Below, one piece after another: positions 28,745 through 38,817 of a stretch of DNA of 64,000 bases; position 1 is the first letter of the stretch; each line of letters begins with the position of its first letter. The stretch comes from Candidatus Ornithospirochaeta stercoripullorum (GTDB lineage Bacteria > Spirochaetota > Spirochaetia > Sphaerochaetales > Sphaerochaetaceae). The notes under the pieces were generated by a model. It was not told where the DNA came from. It saw only the letters and a list, made by a program, of their open reading frames with translations, and did not search any database. A program made the translations under genes and the position numbers. The stretch spans positions 1 to 64,000 of the forward strand of contig JADIMT010000033.1 of NCBI GenBank assembly GCA_017694595.1, written 5' to 3'.

Positions 28745-29503
28745 ATGTTCGTAAAGGAATACACAGATGAGCTCATCAAAAGGCTCGATATACAATCTTT
28801 TCCCTTTGATTTCTCTCTCAACGGTGTACAGATAGGTGCTCCGGACAGAGAATTGAAGAAAGCAGCATTCGCTGTTGATGCCTCTTTCGACACAATCGAT
28901 CAGGCTGTGGAGAATGGTGCTGATATCCTGGTAGTCCATCATGGTCTTTTCTGGGGTTCTCCGATTGCAATAACAGATGCTCATTATCGGAGAGTGAAGA
29001 GAGCACTTGATGCCCGCCTCACGCTTTTTGCTTGCCATTTGCCGCTGGATGCCCATCCGCTCTATGGCAATAACGCGCAGATGGCTATGATTCTTGGCAT
29101 GACTGGATTCGATCCATTCGGCGAGTATAAGGGAAAGAAGATAGGATTCAAAGGACAGCTTCCGTTCCCGATGACTATTCCAGAGATTGCCAGATTGCTG
29201 GGATTCTCAGAAGAGACAGGTATGCAAGTCATCAAATTTGGTCCTGATATGATTTCTACAGTTGGTATCATTTCTGGAGGAGGGGGAGATGATGTGGATC
29301 AGGCAATCGCAGAGAATCTTGATCTCTTCATCACTGGAACAGCGCCTCATGAGATTTTCTATACAGTAAAAGAGAATGGTATGAATCTTCTCTCTGGAGG
29401 CCACTACAGGAGTGAGGTCTTCGGCGTGAAAGCGCTGATGAGAATGACTGAGAAGGAGTTTGGCGTATCTTCCTTCTTCATCGATGCGGAGACGGGACTT
29501 TGA
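28745..29503 (+). CDS. Nif3-like dinuclear metal-center protein
   Basis: VHHGLFWGSP, HLPLDAHPLYGNNAQMA, SGGGGDDVDQAI, SGGHYRSEVFGV. Confidence 0.9.
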   Translation: MFVKEYTDELIKRLDIQSFPFDFSLNGVQIGAPDRELKKAAFAVDASFDTIDQAVENGADILVVHHGLFWGSPIAITDAHYRRVKRALDARLTLFACHLPLDAHPLYGNNAQMAMILGMTGFDPFGEYKGKKIGFKGQLPFPMTIPEIARLLGFSEETGMQVIKFGPDMISTVGIISGGGGDDVDQAIAENLDLFITGTAPHEIFYTVKENGMNLLSGGHYRSEVFGVKALMRMTEKEFGVSSFFIDAETGL

Positions 29504-30012
29504 GAAAACACAGATTCACACCATTTCTTCTCTCATTTCTTGTGATTGTCATCGATCAGGTATCTAAAGCCGTTATCGTGCATACAATCCCGGAAGGGAG
29601 CGTAGGAGCTCGCCTGTTCGGTGATTTCCTGTGGATTTGCCATGTGCGAAACGATGCGGTTGCGTTCTCCCTTGGAACTGGATTGCCAGAGTGGATAAAG
29701 TACATTCTCTTCATCGCGCTTCCGCTTGCTTTGATGGTATTGCTGTCGATGGCAATCGTCTCACGTCGCGCTGATGATGAGCTGACAACAGTCCAGCGCT
29801 GGTGCCTTGCGGGAATCGTAGGTGGAGGCATCGGAAATCTTATCGACAGAATCTTCCGTTCAATGAGAGTCGTTGACTGGATTTCTACGAATAACTATGG
29901 ATTTCTCGACATGGAGAGATTCCCTACTTATAACATAGCGGATGCCGCTGTCGTTCTTTCTGTTATATTCTTAATCATTACGCTATTGTTTGCTAAAGGA
30001 GGCAAAAAGTGA
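29500..30012 (+). CDS. lspA: Signal peptidase II
   Basis: VIDQVSKA, VRNDAVAFS, GIVGGGIGNLIDRI, FPTYNIADAAV. Confidence 0.95.
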   Translation: MRKHRFTPFLLSFLVIVIDQVSKAVIVHTIPEGSVGARLFGDFLWICHVRNDAVAFSLGTGLPEWIKYILFIALPLALMVLLSMAIVSRRADDELTTVQRWCLAGIVGGGIGNLIDRIFRSMRVVDWISTNNYGFLDMERFPTYNIADAAVVLSVIFLIITLLFAKGGKK

Positions 30013-30317
30013 CTAAAAAGGGCAAAACAGCCATATTCATGATTTGTGCAACCATCTTCAATCTGGTTTTGATGGTAGTGTTTTTCTTCCTCTTCTTTCT
30101 GCTGCTCTTCGTGGCTCTACCTAATATCTTTCCTGCTATAGAAAATATTCAGGCGATGAGTTTCGTGCTTCCTCTTCTCTGGTTCGGTGGTTCAATAGTC
30201 CTCTCGTTCCTTATCTATTCGAAGATGATCAAATGGGCAAGCGTGAAATTCAATTTCGAGGAGAATCTTGATCCTATCTTCACTCCAAAGAAAAACAGAA
30301 GAGAGAGGGGAGAGTGA
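30009..30317 (+). CDS. Hypothetical membrane protein
   Basis: Two to three hydrophobic segments; overlaps lspA by 4 bp. Confidence 0.7.
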   Translation: MTKKGKTAIFMICATIFNLVLMVVFFFLFFLLLFVALPNIFPAIENIQAMSFVLPLLWFGGSIVLSFLIYSKMIKWASVKFNFEENLDPIFTPKKNRRERGE

Positions 30318-30320
30318 GCT

Positions 30321-31289
30321 TTGCGCTTATTGCCACTCCACTCGCTGGATGATATCTACTGGTATTCATTCAATGATGAGCCGATAGCTGCTATCTCGTC
30401 GCCATTGACGCCACGGTTATCGGATCCAGCTTTCCTTCTTCCTGATGAATCACCAGATGCTATCTGGCATCTCTTTGCCCATACATGGAAGGGAATTGAG
30501 CATTACACTTCCACATCGGGCTTGGAATGGAAGAGGGAGCATTTAGTCTTTCCTGCAGCTCATTCTCCATTCATCTATAAAGAAGGCAATATCTATTACA
30601 TGCTCTTCGAGATACATTCGAGGATGCTGAAGAAGAAAGGCGGCAACAGCACTTCTTCGAGAATTATGCTATCAAGTTCATCGGATCTTGCACTCTGGTC
30701 GGAGCCAAGAAAAGTGCTGGACTCACAAGATGTGCCGAACGCTTCATGGAGAGGAGGAAAGAGACGCATTTCCCATCCTCAGCTTGTACAGTGGAATGGC
30801 AGATACAGACTGTATTTCGGTTCTGGCGAAGTGCGCATGTACGATACAGGAGAGAAGACAGCAGGTTCTCTGATGTATGCTGAGTCTTATTATCTTGAAG
30901 GTCCATATGAGATAGCTCCAGAAGCTGTGATTATCACGGATCCGGAGAGCAAATACCGTAATCTTGCAGCAGGCTCTGTGCGCATCCTTGCTTGTTCTGA
31001 TGGCTTGGCAGCTGTCAGCTGTACTCGTTATTACGATAGAAAGAATGGAAAGTCACGCTCTGCCATGATTCTATCAGACAGCGATGATGGTATTGTGTTC
31101 CAAGATGCTACAGTAATGCAAACATCTCCTGAAACTGGATGGGCTTCAGGGTATATGACTGCTTGTGATATTAAATACAAAGAGAACGAAGATACCTGGT
31201 ATTGCTATTATTCAGCTGATGGCTATCCTGATTCACGTCTTCCATTGAGAAAAGAATCGCTAGGACTTTTGTTAGGCAAAAAACGATGA
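30321..31289 (+). CDS. Beta-propeller glycosidase-like protein (GH43/GH32-type fold)
   Basis: LSDPAFLLPDESPDAIWHLFAHTW, ISHPQLVQWNGRYRLYFGSG, YRNLAAGSVRI blade-like repeats. Confidence 0.55.
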   Translation: MRLLPLHSLDDIYWYSFNDEPIAAISSPLTPRLSDPAFLLPDESPDAIWHLFAHTWKGIEHYTSTSGLEWKREHLVFPAAHSPFIYKEGNIYYMLFEIHSRMLKKKGGNSTSSRIMLSSSSDLALWSEPRKVLDSQDVPNASWRGGKRRISHPQLVQWNGRYRLYFGSGEVRMYDTGEKTAGSLMYAESYYLEGPYEIAPEAVIITDPESKYRNLAAGSVRILACSDGLAAVSCTRYYDRKNGKSRSAMILSDSDDGIVFQDATVMQTSPETGWASGYMTACDIKYKENEDTWYCYYSADGYPDSRLPLRKESLGLLLGKKR

Positions 31290-32257
31290 TTGATCTTCAT
31301 TCTGATACTATCTATGCGCTTTGGAAGGATAATTCCTCCCAATCTGTTGTGCATAATTCCTTGCATATTGATAAAGAGAAGCTTCTGAAAGCTGAAAGCC
31401 ATGGCCAGTGCTTTGCGCTGTTCACACCAATGCATGATCTCGTTCCAGAGAGGCACAAAGGGAAATCACCATGGCAGATGCTTGTGGAGCTGCATGACAG
31501 ATTCGTTCGCGAGATGAAGGGCGCAGCAATTCCTGTGCTCCATTCAGCGAAAGAGCTGGAAGAACAGACCTTGCACGCCATTCTCACAACGGAGGAAGGT
31601 GGTGCGATCGAAGGTGATATCTCACGCTTGAAGACTCTGAAAGACTGGGGTGTCAGGATCTTCGGCCTTACCTGGAATTGGGAGAATGAGCTTGGCTATC
31701 CTAACTCCTCAGATTCCGCTGTCATGGCAAAAGGGCTGAAAGAGAAAGGTATTGAAGCTGTAGAAGAGTGCTCAAGGCTTGGAATCATCATCGATGTTTC
31801 ACATCTCAGTGATGGTGGCTTTCGTGATGTCATCAGATACTCGAAGCTTCCTGTCGTTGCTACGCACTCCAATGCCAGGAGCGTTACAGCTGTTTCCAGG
31901 AATCTTACCGATGAAGAGTTGTGCATGCTTGCTGAATCAGGCGGGGTTGCTGGTCTGAATCTCTGTCCTGCCTTTTTGCATGATGAGAAAGCTTCAAGAC
32001 CTGAGGAGGCAGTAAGCCGTGTATGCGATATGGTGAGGCATGTTATGCATGTTTATAAGACAGCTGGAGAGGATGTGCTTGCTATCGGAACGGATTTCGA
32101 TGGTATTGAAGGCAATCTTGAGATAGCTTCTCCAGATAAATTCTATATTCTTCGCGATGCACTTCTGAAAGCTGGAATGAAGCCCTCTGTTGTTGATAAG
32201 ATGTGGGAAGAAAATGCCAAGAGAGTTTTTCAGTCGGCAGAGGAGGAAGATGTATGA
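31286..32257 (+). CDS. Membrane dipeptidase (peptidase M19) family
   Basis: MIDLHSDTIYALW, IIIDVSHLSDGGF, PVVATHSNARSV, AIGTDFDGI. Confidence 0.92.
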   Translation: MIDLHSDTIYALWKDNSSQSVVHNSLHIDKEKLLKAESHGQCFALFTPMHDLVPERHKGKSPWQMLVELHDRFVREMKGAAIPVLHSAKELEEQTLHAILTTEEGGAIEGDISRLKTLKDWGVRIFGLTWNWENELGYPNSSDSAVMAKGLKEKGIEAVEECSRLGIIIDVSHLSDGGFRDVIRYSKLPVVATHSNARSVTAVSRNLTDEELCMLAESGGVAGLNLCPAFLHDEKASRPEEAVSRVCDMVRHVMHVYKTAGEDVLAIGTDFDGIEGNLEIASPDKFYILRDALLKAGMKPSVVDKMWEENAKRVFQSAEEEDV

Positions 32258-32742
32258 AAAAACGTGTATTAGCTATACTTGTCGTGCTTGTTGCTGCAGT
32301 ATCTGCACTTGCTGCTGTTGATGTCAGCTTAGTAGTAGGCGGGCAGGGAACTTATGGTGAACTGACAATTGAAAATAGTGCGAGCTTCAAATTCAATATT
32401 GATGCTGAAGTTGATCTTGATTTCGAAAGAGGTCATGGAATGCTTATCGGCGCAACGCTCTCAATGAATGAGATTGATGTCAGCATAGGGTATGCATATC
32501 AGACAGATATAAGCTCTAATGTTGACTTTATCCTTGGCGCTGGTGTCGTGCTTGGCCTTAATCCAGCTGTTGGCCTTGATTTCTTTGTCACAGCAGATTT
32601 CGATGTCTATGTCACTCAGGATATGTTTATCAGGCTTGGAACTGGATTCATCACAGATCTTGGCCAGATTGGTGATAGCTATTGCAAGAACCCATCGTTT
32701 GTGATTCCGCTGCCGTCAATCGGCTTTGGCTGGGATTTCTAA
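32254..32742 (+). CDS. Small secreted or outer-membrane beta-barrel-like protein
   Basis: Signal peptide, glycine/aromatic beta pattern ending FGWDF. Confidence 0.6.
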   Translation: MKKRVLAILVVLVAAVSALAAVDVSLVVGGQGTYGELTIENSASFKFNIDAEVDLDFERGHGMLIGATLSMNEIDVSIGYAYQTDISSNVDFILGAGVVLGLNPAVGLDFFVTADFDVYVTQDMFIRLGTGFITDLGQIGDSYCKNPSFVIPLPSIGFGWDF

Positions 32743-32777
32743 ACAGTTAATTTGTCTTTAGCAAGAATAAGTTCAAT

Positions 32778-32821
32778 ACAGGATGCAATTGCTTATAATT
32801 AAAGTGATTGCATCCTGTTTT
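32778..32821 (+). terminator. Intrinsic terminator
   Basis: ACAGGATGCAAT...ATTGCATCCTGTTTT, 12-bp perfect stem. Confidence 0.8.
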
Positions 32822-33085
32822 CTATCACTGGGCATGATGACAATTGAACCGGGCGGATGATTATATGATGTACATACTGGCCGGTGATTTCTCAAGTTTC
32901 ATGAGCCGGGTCTACATTATTCACTGTTTTCATATTGAATGGCCTGATGCAGCCGGCATCAGGCGCTATAAGAGGTAGTTGCAAAGCTATCAGCACTGTT
33001 TTCCTATCTAAAAGAGGGCTTTTTGTTAATGTACAAATAACAATCCTCAAATATGATGATAAAAACCACATTTCAAAATTGAAAT

Positions 33086-34894
33086 ATGAAAATATTCAAG
33101 AAGATAATCACAGTTACAGTGATGGTGTTCATCTCTCTTTCTGTACTTGCTGCTGCAGACTGGTCAAAGCACATCACAATACTTGGTACATCGGATATGC
33201 ATGGTAACATATGGGGCTATGCATATGAGGACAACAAGGAAACGGATAACAATGGCATGGCAAGGCTGTATACATACATAAGCGAAGTCAGAGACGAGAA
33301 TCCGAATACAATCCTCATTGATGCCGGTGATGACATACAGGGTACAATCATGACGGATGATCTGTACAATGATCATCCGGATGAACCACATCCTGTAATT
33401 TCTGCAATGAATTATATGGGTTATGATGCAATGACGCTTGGCAATCATGAGTTCAACTGGGGTGTAGAAACCGCTACCAAGATTCTCTCACAGGCTGATT
33501 TCCCAATCCTTGCTGCCAATGTTCTGAATGCTGATGGCACATATGCAACAGGAGCGGGCTGGACAATCATCCACTGCAGCAATGGTGTGAATGTAGCTGT
33601 CATTGGTGTGGTAACTCCCAATGTACCTATCTGGGATGGAGAGACAGAAGGAATTTCAGACCTTGTATTCACTCCTGCTAATACAGCGGTGACGAAAGCA
33701 ATAGCTGAAATCGGCGATAAAGCCGATATCATCGTGGTTTCTGCCCATATGGGAATGTACGCAGAGTTTGATGAGGATAATGGCTCTGATTCTGCACAGA
33801 AGATACTTGATGACAATCCTGAAATTGATGTGCTCCAGGTTGCGCATAATCATGTCATCGTTGAGGAAAAGCAGGGAAACACTGTTATAGGAGGTGTCAG
33901 GAATGGTGGTTGGGACATCGCCAGATTCGATCTCTATCTCGATGACGAAAATAATGTCGTGGACAGTACAGTGAGCATCATAAATATGACTGGAGTAGAG
34001 CCATCTTCTGAAATAAGGGACATTCCTCTTGTTAAGGAAGCTCATGAGAAGACAATTGCTTATGTGAACGGAGGCGGCGGAGAAGAAGGAGACGGAGGGG
34101 CAGCACTTGGTTCGACGACTGCCGCTTTCCAGCCAGTAAATGAAATAAGGGATCTCCCTGAAGGAAAACTCAGAGACACTGCAGTAATGGATCTCATAAA
34201 CAATATCCAGCTTGCTGAATCAGGCGCAGATGTATCAGCCTCCGCACTTTTCAAGAACTCCAGCGATCTTCCTGCTGGAGACATCAACTACGGAGATATC
34301 TTCAACATCTACAAGTTCGACAACACACTCTACCGTGTCACTGTAACAGGTGCAGAGCTCAAGGCATATATGGAATGGAGCGCTGCATGCTACAATCAGT
34401 GGAAGCCTGGTGATATCAACATCTCATTCGACCCTGAATATCCTGATTATCTTTATGATATGTTCCAGGGTGTAGATTATGAGATAGATCTCTCGCAGCC
34501 GAAAGGCAGCAGAATCGTTAATGTGATGTTCAATGGAAAACCTCTTGAGGATGATGACACACTTTCTCTCGCTGTGAACAACTATCGATACTCCTCTGCT
34601 CTCAAAGGACAGGGACTTGTAAGTGGCAAGAGGGACTGGGAAAGCGCAAGGTCAATCCGTGACATGATTGTTGACTACTTCGAGAAAAATTCTCCTGTTG
34701 CTCCTGCGACGGATAACAACTGGAGAATAGTGGGAGTGGATCTCTCAGAAGATGACCCGAGAAGAGCGGAGATTGTTGAAATGATCAATGAAGGATGGCT
34801 TGAGGTTCCATACTCTGAGAGCTATAACCTCAGTGATTATGAGGCCCTCATGAAAGAGGCAGAAGCCAACATTGCTGCCGGTAACCATGTATGA
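33086..34894 (+). CDS. Bifunctional metallophosphatase/5'-nucleotidase (UshA-like), secreted
   Basis: Signal peptide, GTSDMHGN, DAGDDIQGT, TLGNHEFNWG. Confidence 0.92.
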   Translation: MKIFKKIITVTVMVFISLSVLAAADWSKHITILGTSDMHGNIWGYAYEDNKETDNNGMARLYTYISEVRDENPNTILIDAGDDIQGTIMTDDLYNDHPDEPHPVISAMNYMGYDAMTLGNHEFNWGVETATKILSQADFPILAANVLNADGTYATGAGWTIIHCSNGVNVAVIGVVTPNVPIWDGETEGISDLVFTPANTAVTKAIAEIGDKADIIVVSAHMGMYAEFDEDNGSDSAQKILDDNPEIDVLQVAHNHVIVEEKQGNTVIGGVRNGGWDIARFDLYLDDENNVVDSTVSIINMTGVEPSSEIRDIPLVKEAHEKTIAYVNGGGGEEGDGGAALGSTTAAFQPVNEIRDLPEGKLRDTAVMDLINNIQLAESGADVSASALFKNSSDLPAGDINYGDIFNIYKFDNTLYRVTVTGAELKAYMEWSAACYNQWKPGDINISFDPEYPDYLYDMFQGVDYEIDLSQPKGSRIVNVMFNGKPLEDDDTLSLAVNNYRYSSALKGQGLVSGKRDWESARSIRDMIVDYFEKNSPVAPATDNNWRIVGVDLSEDDPRRAEIVEMINEGWLEVPYSESYNLSDYEALMKEAEANIAAGNHV

Positions 34895-35042
34895 GCACTC
34901 CATTAGTTTAAATCTGTTTTAAATTGCAGTTTTTGCAAATAATCAGGTGAGCGTCGCTATATATGCGGCGCTTTTCGCTATCTGTATGTCAAAAGTCTTG
35001 CATTTATTACATTTCGCTGGTATTTTCTTACAAGTGATTTAA

Positions 35043-35115
35043 GGGGCCGTAGCTCATCTGGTAGAGCGTCAGGTTCGCAATCTGAAAGTGGCGAGTTCGA
35101 GTCTCGTCGGCTCCA
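35043..35115 (+). tRNA. tRNA-Ala (anticodon CGC)
   Basis: GGGGCCG/CGGCTCC acceptor stem with G3:U70, loop TTCGCAA, GAGTTCGAGTCTC T-arm; CCA not encoded. Confidence 0.96.
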
Positions 35116-35142
35116 AAACAAGGAATTTAAATTCTATTGAAC

Positions 35143-35202
35143 CCTTCCGACCATCTTCAATGTATTTGCATTAAATCTCTTGGAGTTCGGAAGGTTTTTT
35201 TT
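35143..35202 (+). terminator. Terminator downstream of tRNA-Ala
   Basis: CCTTCCGA...TCGGAAGG followed by T8. Confidence 0.7.
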
Positions 35203-35218
35203 CTGTAATACATAGTAA

Positions 35219-37492
35219 TCAAGGGCTTTGTGGCAGACTTCCTTCATTGCGCGTTTTTGTTGCATATATCTTCCATTCCAGCACGCGCTTTTTCATGCCA
35301 GCTGTATCCAGAACACCAAGCGCAAAGCCTTTCCTGACAAGTTCTGGTGGTACGAACTCATCATATTTCTCAAAGACAGGGACTTCATCTGGATAAACAA
35401 GCGTGATAGGGTCAAAGTCTTTTTCAGCTTCTTCCGTTACAATGCTGTAGAATTCCTCTTCTGTGGCTTTCATTGTGAATTCCATATAATACGGGCGCGA
35501 TGGATTGAGCCCTTTGAGTTTCAGCCTATCTCCGCATCTGATTTTCAGGAATCGTTCAAGAGCTAGAAAAGCATATGTGCCAAGCCACGGGAAAAGTGCC
35601 CACATGTTCCCTCCAAGATGAATCAGAGGACGCTCCTTGATTCCTGATTTGCAGAAGCTGTCCCTTGCTGCCAGCAGCCTGTATGCGGCATGTCTCATCA
35701 GATAGGGATAGATCCTGTCTTCGCAGAGTATTGAGTGCATTTTCTCTAAAATATGCGTGTGGATATCGCCTGGAACATCACCAAAGTATGCTGGTATGTT
35801 GCCATTTACCAGCGTGCAGTAGACTATGCGGCGCTTGTAGTCGACTTCATCTACTATCCAGACTCTTCCCGCAATAGCAATCTTCTCATTGGCAGGTGGT
35901 GGCTTTACGATAGTCCCTAGCTCTTCAGAACCTGCACGTACTGTAAACTCTATGTTTTCCTGGAAGACAGCATAGAAATGATAGTTGTTCACAATTCTTT
36001 CACCAGCAAGTCCTACGATAAGCCCACCGCCTTCTGTTTTGTTGATGTGATCGAGTGCGATGAGATGTAGCAAAAGCTTTTTATAATCATCCTGGCTGAT
36101 AAGCTTGAAAGGGGAGAGTGTAAGCACTCTGGAAGCAAGTTCCCTTGGAGTCATCTCTCCTAATGAAGCTAATGTGCTCATTGTCTGATGGTACAACAGG
36201 CTGAATGGCAATCGGCCAGTGCGTGGAGGTTCTACAAAACGCTCTTCAGCATAGAGCTGTATCAACGCGATTGCTTGTATCAGATACCATGGGATTGTTG
36301 CACCAAGCATTGCCCTGGGTTCTGGATGCTCCTCTCTCATCACAAGCCACATCTCGGAAGGATTGCCTCTCCTTCCAGTACGGCCAAGGCGCTGAAGGAA
36401 TCCGGAGACAGTGAATGGTGCATCGAGCTGGAATGCACGTTCCAGCCTGCCTATGTCTATGCCAAGCTCCAGCGTGGCTGTAGCGCAGACTGACATGAAC
36501 GACTCATCATCCTTCATGTTCTCTTCTGCACTTTCCCTGTAAGATGATGACAAATTGCCATGATGTATAAGAAACCTGTCTTTCTCATGCTTAGCTTCGC
36601 AGTACTGCCTTAGGCTTTGGCACACAGCTTCGCACTCTTCCCTGGAATTAGTGAAGATGAGGCATTTCCTGCCTTTTGTATGTTCGAAGATGTAGCCATA
36701 AGCTGGATCTGCTGCAATCGGCGCTGTATCGGATGGAGGCTCATACTGTGACGTTGCAAGCCTCTCTTCTCTTCCTTCATCGGCTTGTGGCGGTGTGACA
36801 AAGAAGTGCTCTATTGATAATCTCCAGATTTCCTTTCCACTGTCGAAGCGTGGAATTACAGTACTTCTCTTGCTTCCTGCGGAGAGGAAGAGAGCAGCGT
36901 CATCGAGATCGCCTATAGTCGCAGATAAACCAATCCTCCTTGGTTGGCAGCCTGCACTTTGCGAAAGACGTTCTATCAGGCTGAATGTCTGCAAGCCTCT
37001 GTCACTCCTGAGCAAGGAGTGGATTTCATCTATGACGATAAATCGCAGATCTGAGAAGAGTGAGGGGATTTCCATGTGTTTGTTGATCATCAATGATTCG
37101 AGAGATTCTGGAGTAATCTGTAGAATACCTGATGGTTTTCGCAATAAATTCCTCTTGCCTGTATCACTTGCATCGCCATGCCACTTTGTTACTTTTATTC
37201 CTTCCTCTTCACAAAGCTCTCCAAGCCTTTCGAATTGGTCATTGATCAGGGCTTTCAGCGGAGCTATGTACAATACTCCAACACAGTTTGGCTCATCTTC
37301 ATGAAGCAATGTGAGAATAGGGAAGAATGCAGCTTCAGTCTTGCCAGAAGCTGTTGAAGCTGAGATCAGAACATTGCTATCAGTGTTGAATATGGCATCG
37401 CCTGCCGCATTCTGTACAGCTCTCAATGCTTTCCAGCCAGAACGATAGATGTAGTCTTGTATAAATGGTGCGTAGCGAGAGAAGACATTCAT
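35219..37492 (-). CDS. DEAD/DEAH-box helicase, Lhr-like (BrxHI-like)
   Basis: SASTASGKTEAAFFPIL, VIDEIHSLLRSDRG, LSATIGD, LGRTGRRGNPS. Confidence 0.88.
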   Translation of the reverse strand: MNVFSRYAPFIQDYIYRSGWKALRAVQNAAGDAIFNTDSNVLISASTASGKTEAAFFPILTLLHEDEPNCVGVLYIAPLKALINDQFERLGELCEEEGIKVTKWHGDASDTGKRNLLRKPSGILQITPESLESLMINKHMEIPSLFSDLRFIVIDEIHSLLRSDRGLQTFSLIERLSQSAGCQPRRIGLSATIGDLDDAALFLSAGSKRSTVIPRFDSGKEIWRLSIEHFFVTPPQADEGREERLATSQYEPPSDTAPIAADPAYGYIFEHTKGRKCLIFTNSREECEAVCQSLRQYCEAKHEKDRFLIHHGNLSSSYRESAEENMKDDESFMSVCATATLELGIDIGRLERAFQLDAPFTVSGFLQRLGRTGRRGNPSEMWLVMREEHPEPRAMLGATIPWYLIQAIALIQLYAEERFVEPPRTGRLPFSLLYHQTMSTLASLGEMTPRELASRVLTLSPFKLISQDDYKKLLLHLIALDHINKTEGGGLIVGLAGERIVNNYHFYAVFQENIEFTVRAGSEELGTIVKPPPANEKIAIAGRVWIVDEVDYKRRIVYCTLVNGNIPAYFGDVPGDIHTHILEKMHSILCEDRIYPYLMRHAAYRLLAARDSFCKSGIKERPLIHLGGNMWALFPWLGTYAFLALERFLKIRCGDRLKLKGLNPSRPYYMEFTMKATEEEFYSIVTEEAEKDFDPITLVYPDEVPVFEKYDEFVPPELVRKGFALGVLDTAGMKKRVLEWKIYATKTRNEGSLPQSP

Positions 37493-38817
37493 ATCGAGAA
37501 TCCTTCAAAGGCGCTATCTGCGTTATCTGGGATGAGGATTGAAGATGAATATTCGAATTCATCGGACTCCATCATTTTCTCCAAGCTTGTTCCTGGATTC
37601 TGATAGAGCAGATCCAGCAGCTCGATGAAATCACGGATGACTTCACGTGGTGTGATGTTCTCTTCAGCGCCTATTCTGCTGTATTCAAGCGTTATGAATT
37701 TAGCCAGATCTTCTGCTTTAAGTTTTATCTCATAATTATAGAGGTCAGCATGTATCTGAACGAGCTTCTCGCAGAGTATCAGCATCTCTTCAGGAGTCAG
37801 TGGGTCAAGATGTATTACAGGAGCAAGCAAGTCCCTTGCACCGGGCTTTGAGAATTTACCTTCCTGCAATCTCGATCTGAGCGCTTCATAACTATAAATC
37901 CCTCGTCTGCGGTCTTCCATTGCCTGTGGCGTCGCACCCATCAGAAATCCTATGTATCTGGCTTTTCCCTGCAGTGCATCATTGTACATCGCTAGCAGTT
38001 TCTCATAGTTGTATTGCCGAGTGATTGAAGATGGTATCTTACAGAGATTCACTAGTTCATCAATCATGATGATAATCCCTTGATAACCTGCTAGACGGAA
38101 GAAAAGTGCGAATAGCTTCAGGTAATCATACCAGTCATCATCAGTGATGATGATATTGATTCCCAGTTCATCTTTCGCGTCTTTTTTTGTCGTGTACTCG
38201 CCTTTGAACCACTTTGTGACCTTTGCTTTTGTTTCATCATCTCCATCGAGATATGCATGATAATACAGTGACAATAAGCGGGCGAATTCGAAGCCATGCA
38301 CCAGTTCGTTTATCGATGAAGTGACTGCATTGATTTTCTTATCAACGATTTTTGTGAAAAGCGCATCGTTTACGGAGAGATCTGTCTCATTCGCAGCTTC
38401 GCTTTGGATAGAACTGATCCACTTGTCGAGTATCAGAGTGAGAGCTCCACCTTCGCTCTTAGTCTTTGTGGAGAGATTGCTGATGAGTTCCCTGTAAGTC
38501 GCAAGTCCTTGGCCCGATGTACCTCTCAGTCTGCGCTCTGGAGATAAATCTGCATCGGAGACGATGAAGCCTCTGTCCATCGCGTAGTTCCTGATGGTCT
38601 GCAGCAGAAAGCTTTTGCCAGAACCATATTTGCCAACGATGAAACGGAAGGAGGCCCCGCCTTCTGAGATGATTGAGATGTCGTGGAGGATGGCTTCGAT
38701 CTCATTTTTCCTGCCCACTGTGATGTATGGCAAGCCAATCCGCGGAACAACACCGCCTTTGAGAGCATTCAATATAGTCTGGGCAATGCGTTTCGGTACT
38801 TTCCTGTTATCAGCCAT
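37489..38817 (-). CDS. BREX-system-type ATP-binding protein (DUF2791, BrxD-like)
   Basis: FIVGKYGSGKSFLLQTIRNYAMDRGFIVSDADLSPERRLRGTSGQGLATYREL; Walker B IIIMIDEL. Confidence 0.85.
   Translation of the reverse strand: MADNRKVPKRIAQTILNALKGGVVPRIGLPYITVGRKNEIEAILHDISIISEGGASFRFIVGKYGSGKSFLLQTIRNYAMDRGFIVSDADLSPERRLRGTSGQGLATYRELISNLSTKTKSEGGALTLILDKWISSIQSEAANETDLSVNDALFTKIVDKKINAVTSSINELVHGFEFARLLSLYYHAYLDGDDETKAKVTKWFKGEYTTKKDAKDELGINIIITDDDWYDYLKLFALFFRLAGYQGIIIMIDELVNLCKIPSSITRQYNYEKLLAMYNDALQGKARYIGFLMGATPQAMEDRRRGIYSYEALRSRLQEGKFSKPGARDLLAPVIHLDPLTPEEMLILCEKLVQIHADLYNYEIKLKAEDLAKFITLEYSRIGAEENITPREVIRDFIELLDLLYQNPGTSLEKMMESDEFEYSSSILIPDNADSAFEGFSI

Noticed and set aside
32860-33030. c-di-GMP-I riboswitch suggested by TTGCAAAGCTAT
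   Set aside because: The rest of the aptamer consensus (GGGCAAACC-type half and receptor) is absent.
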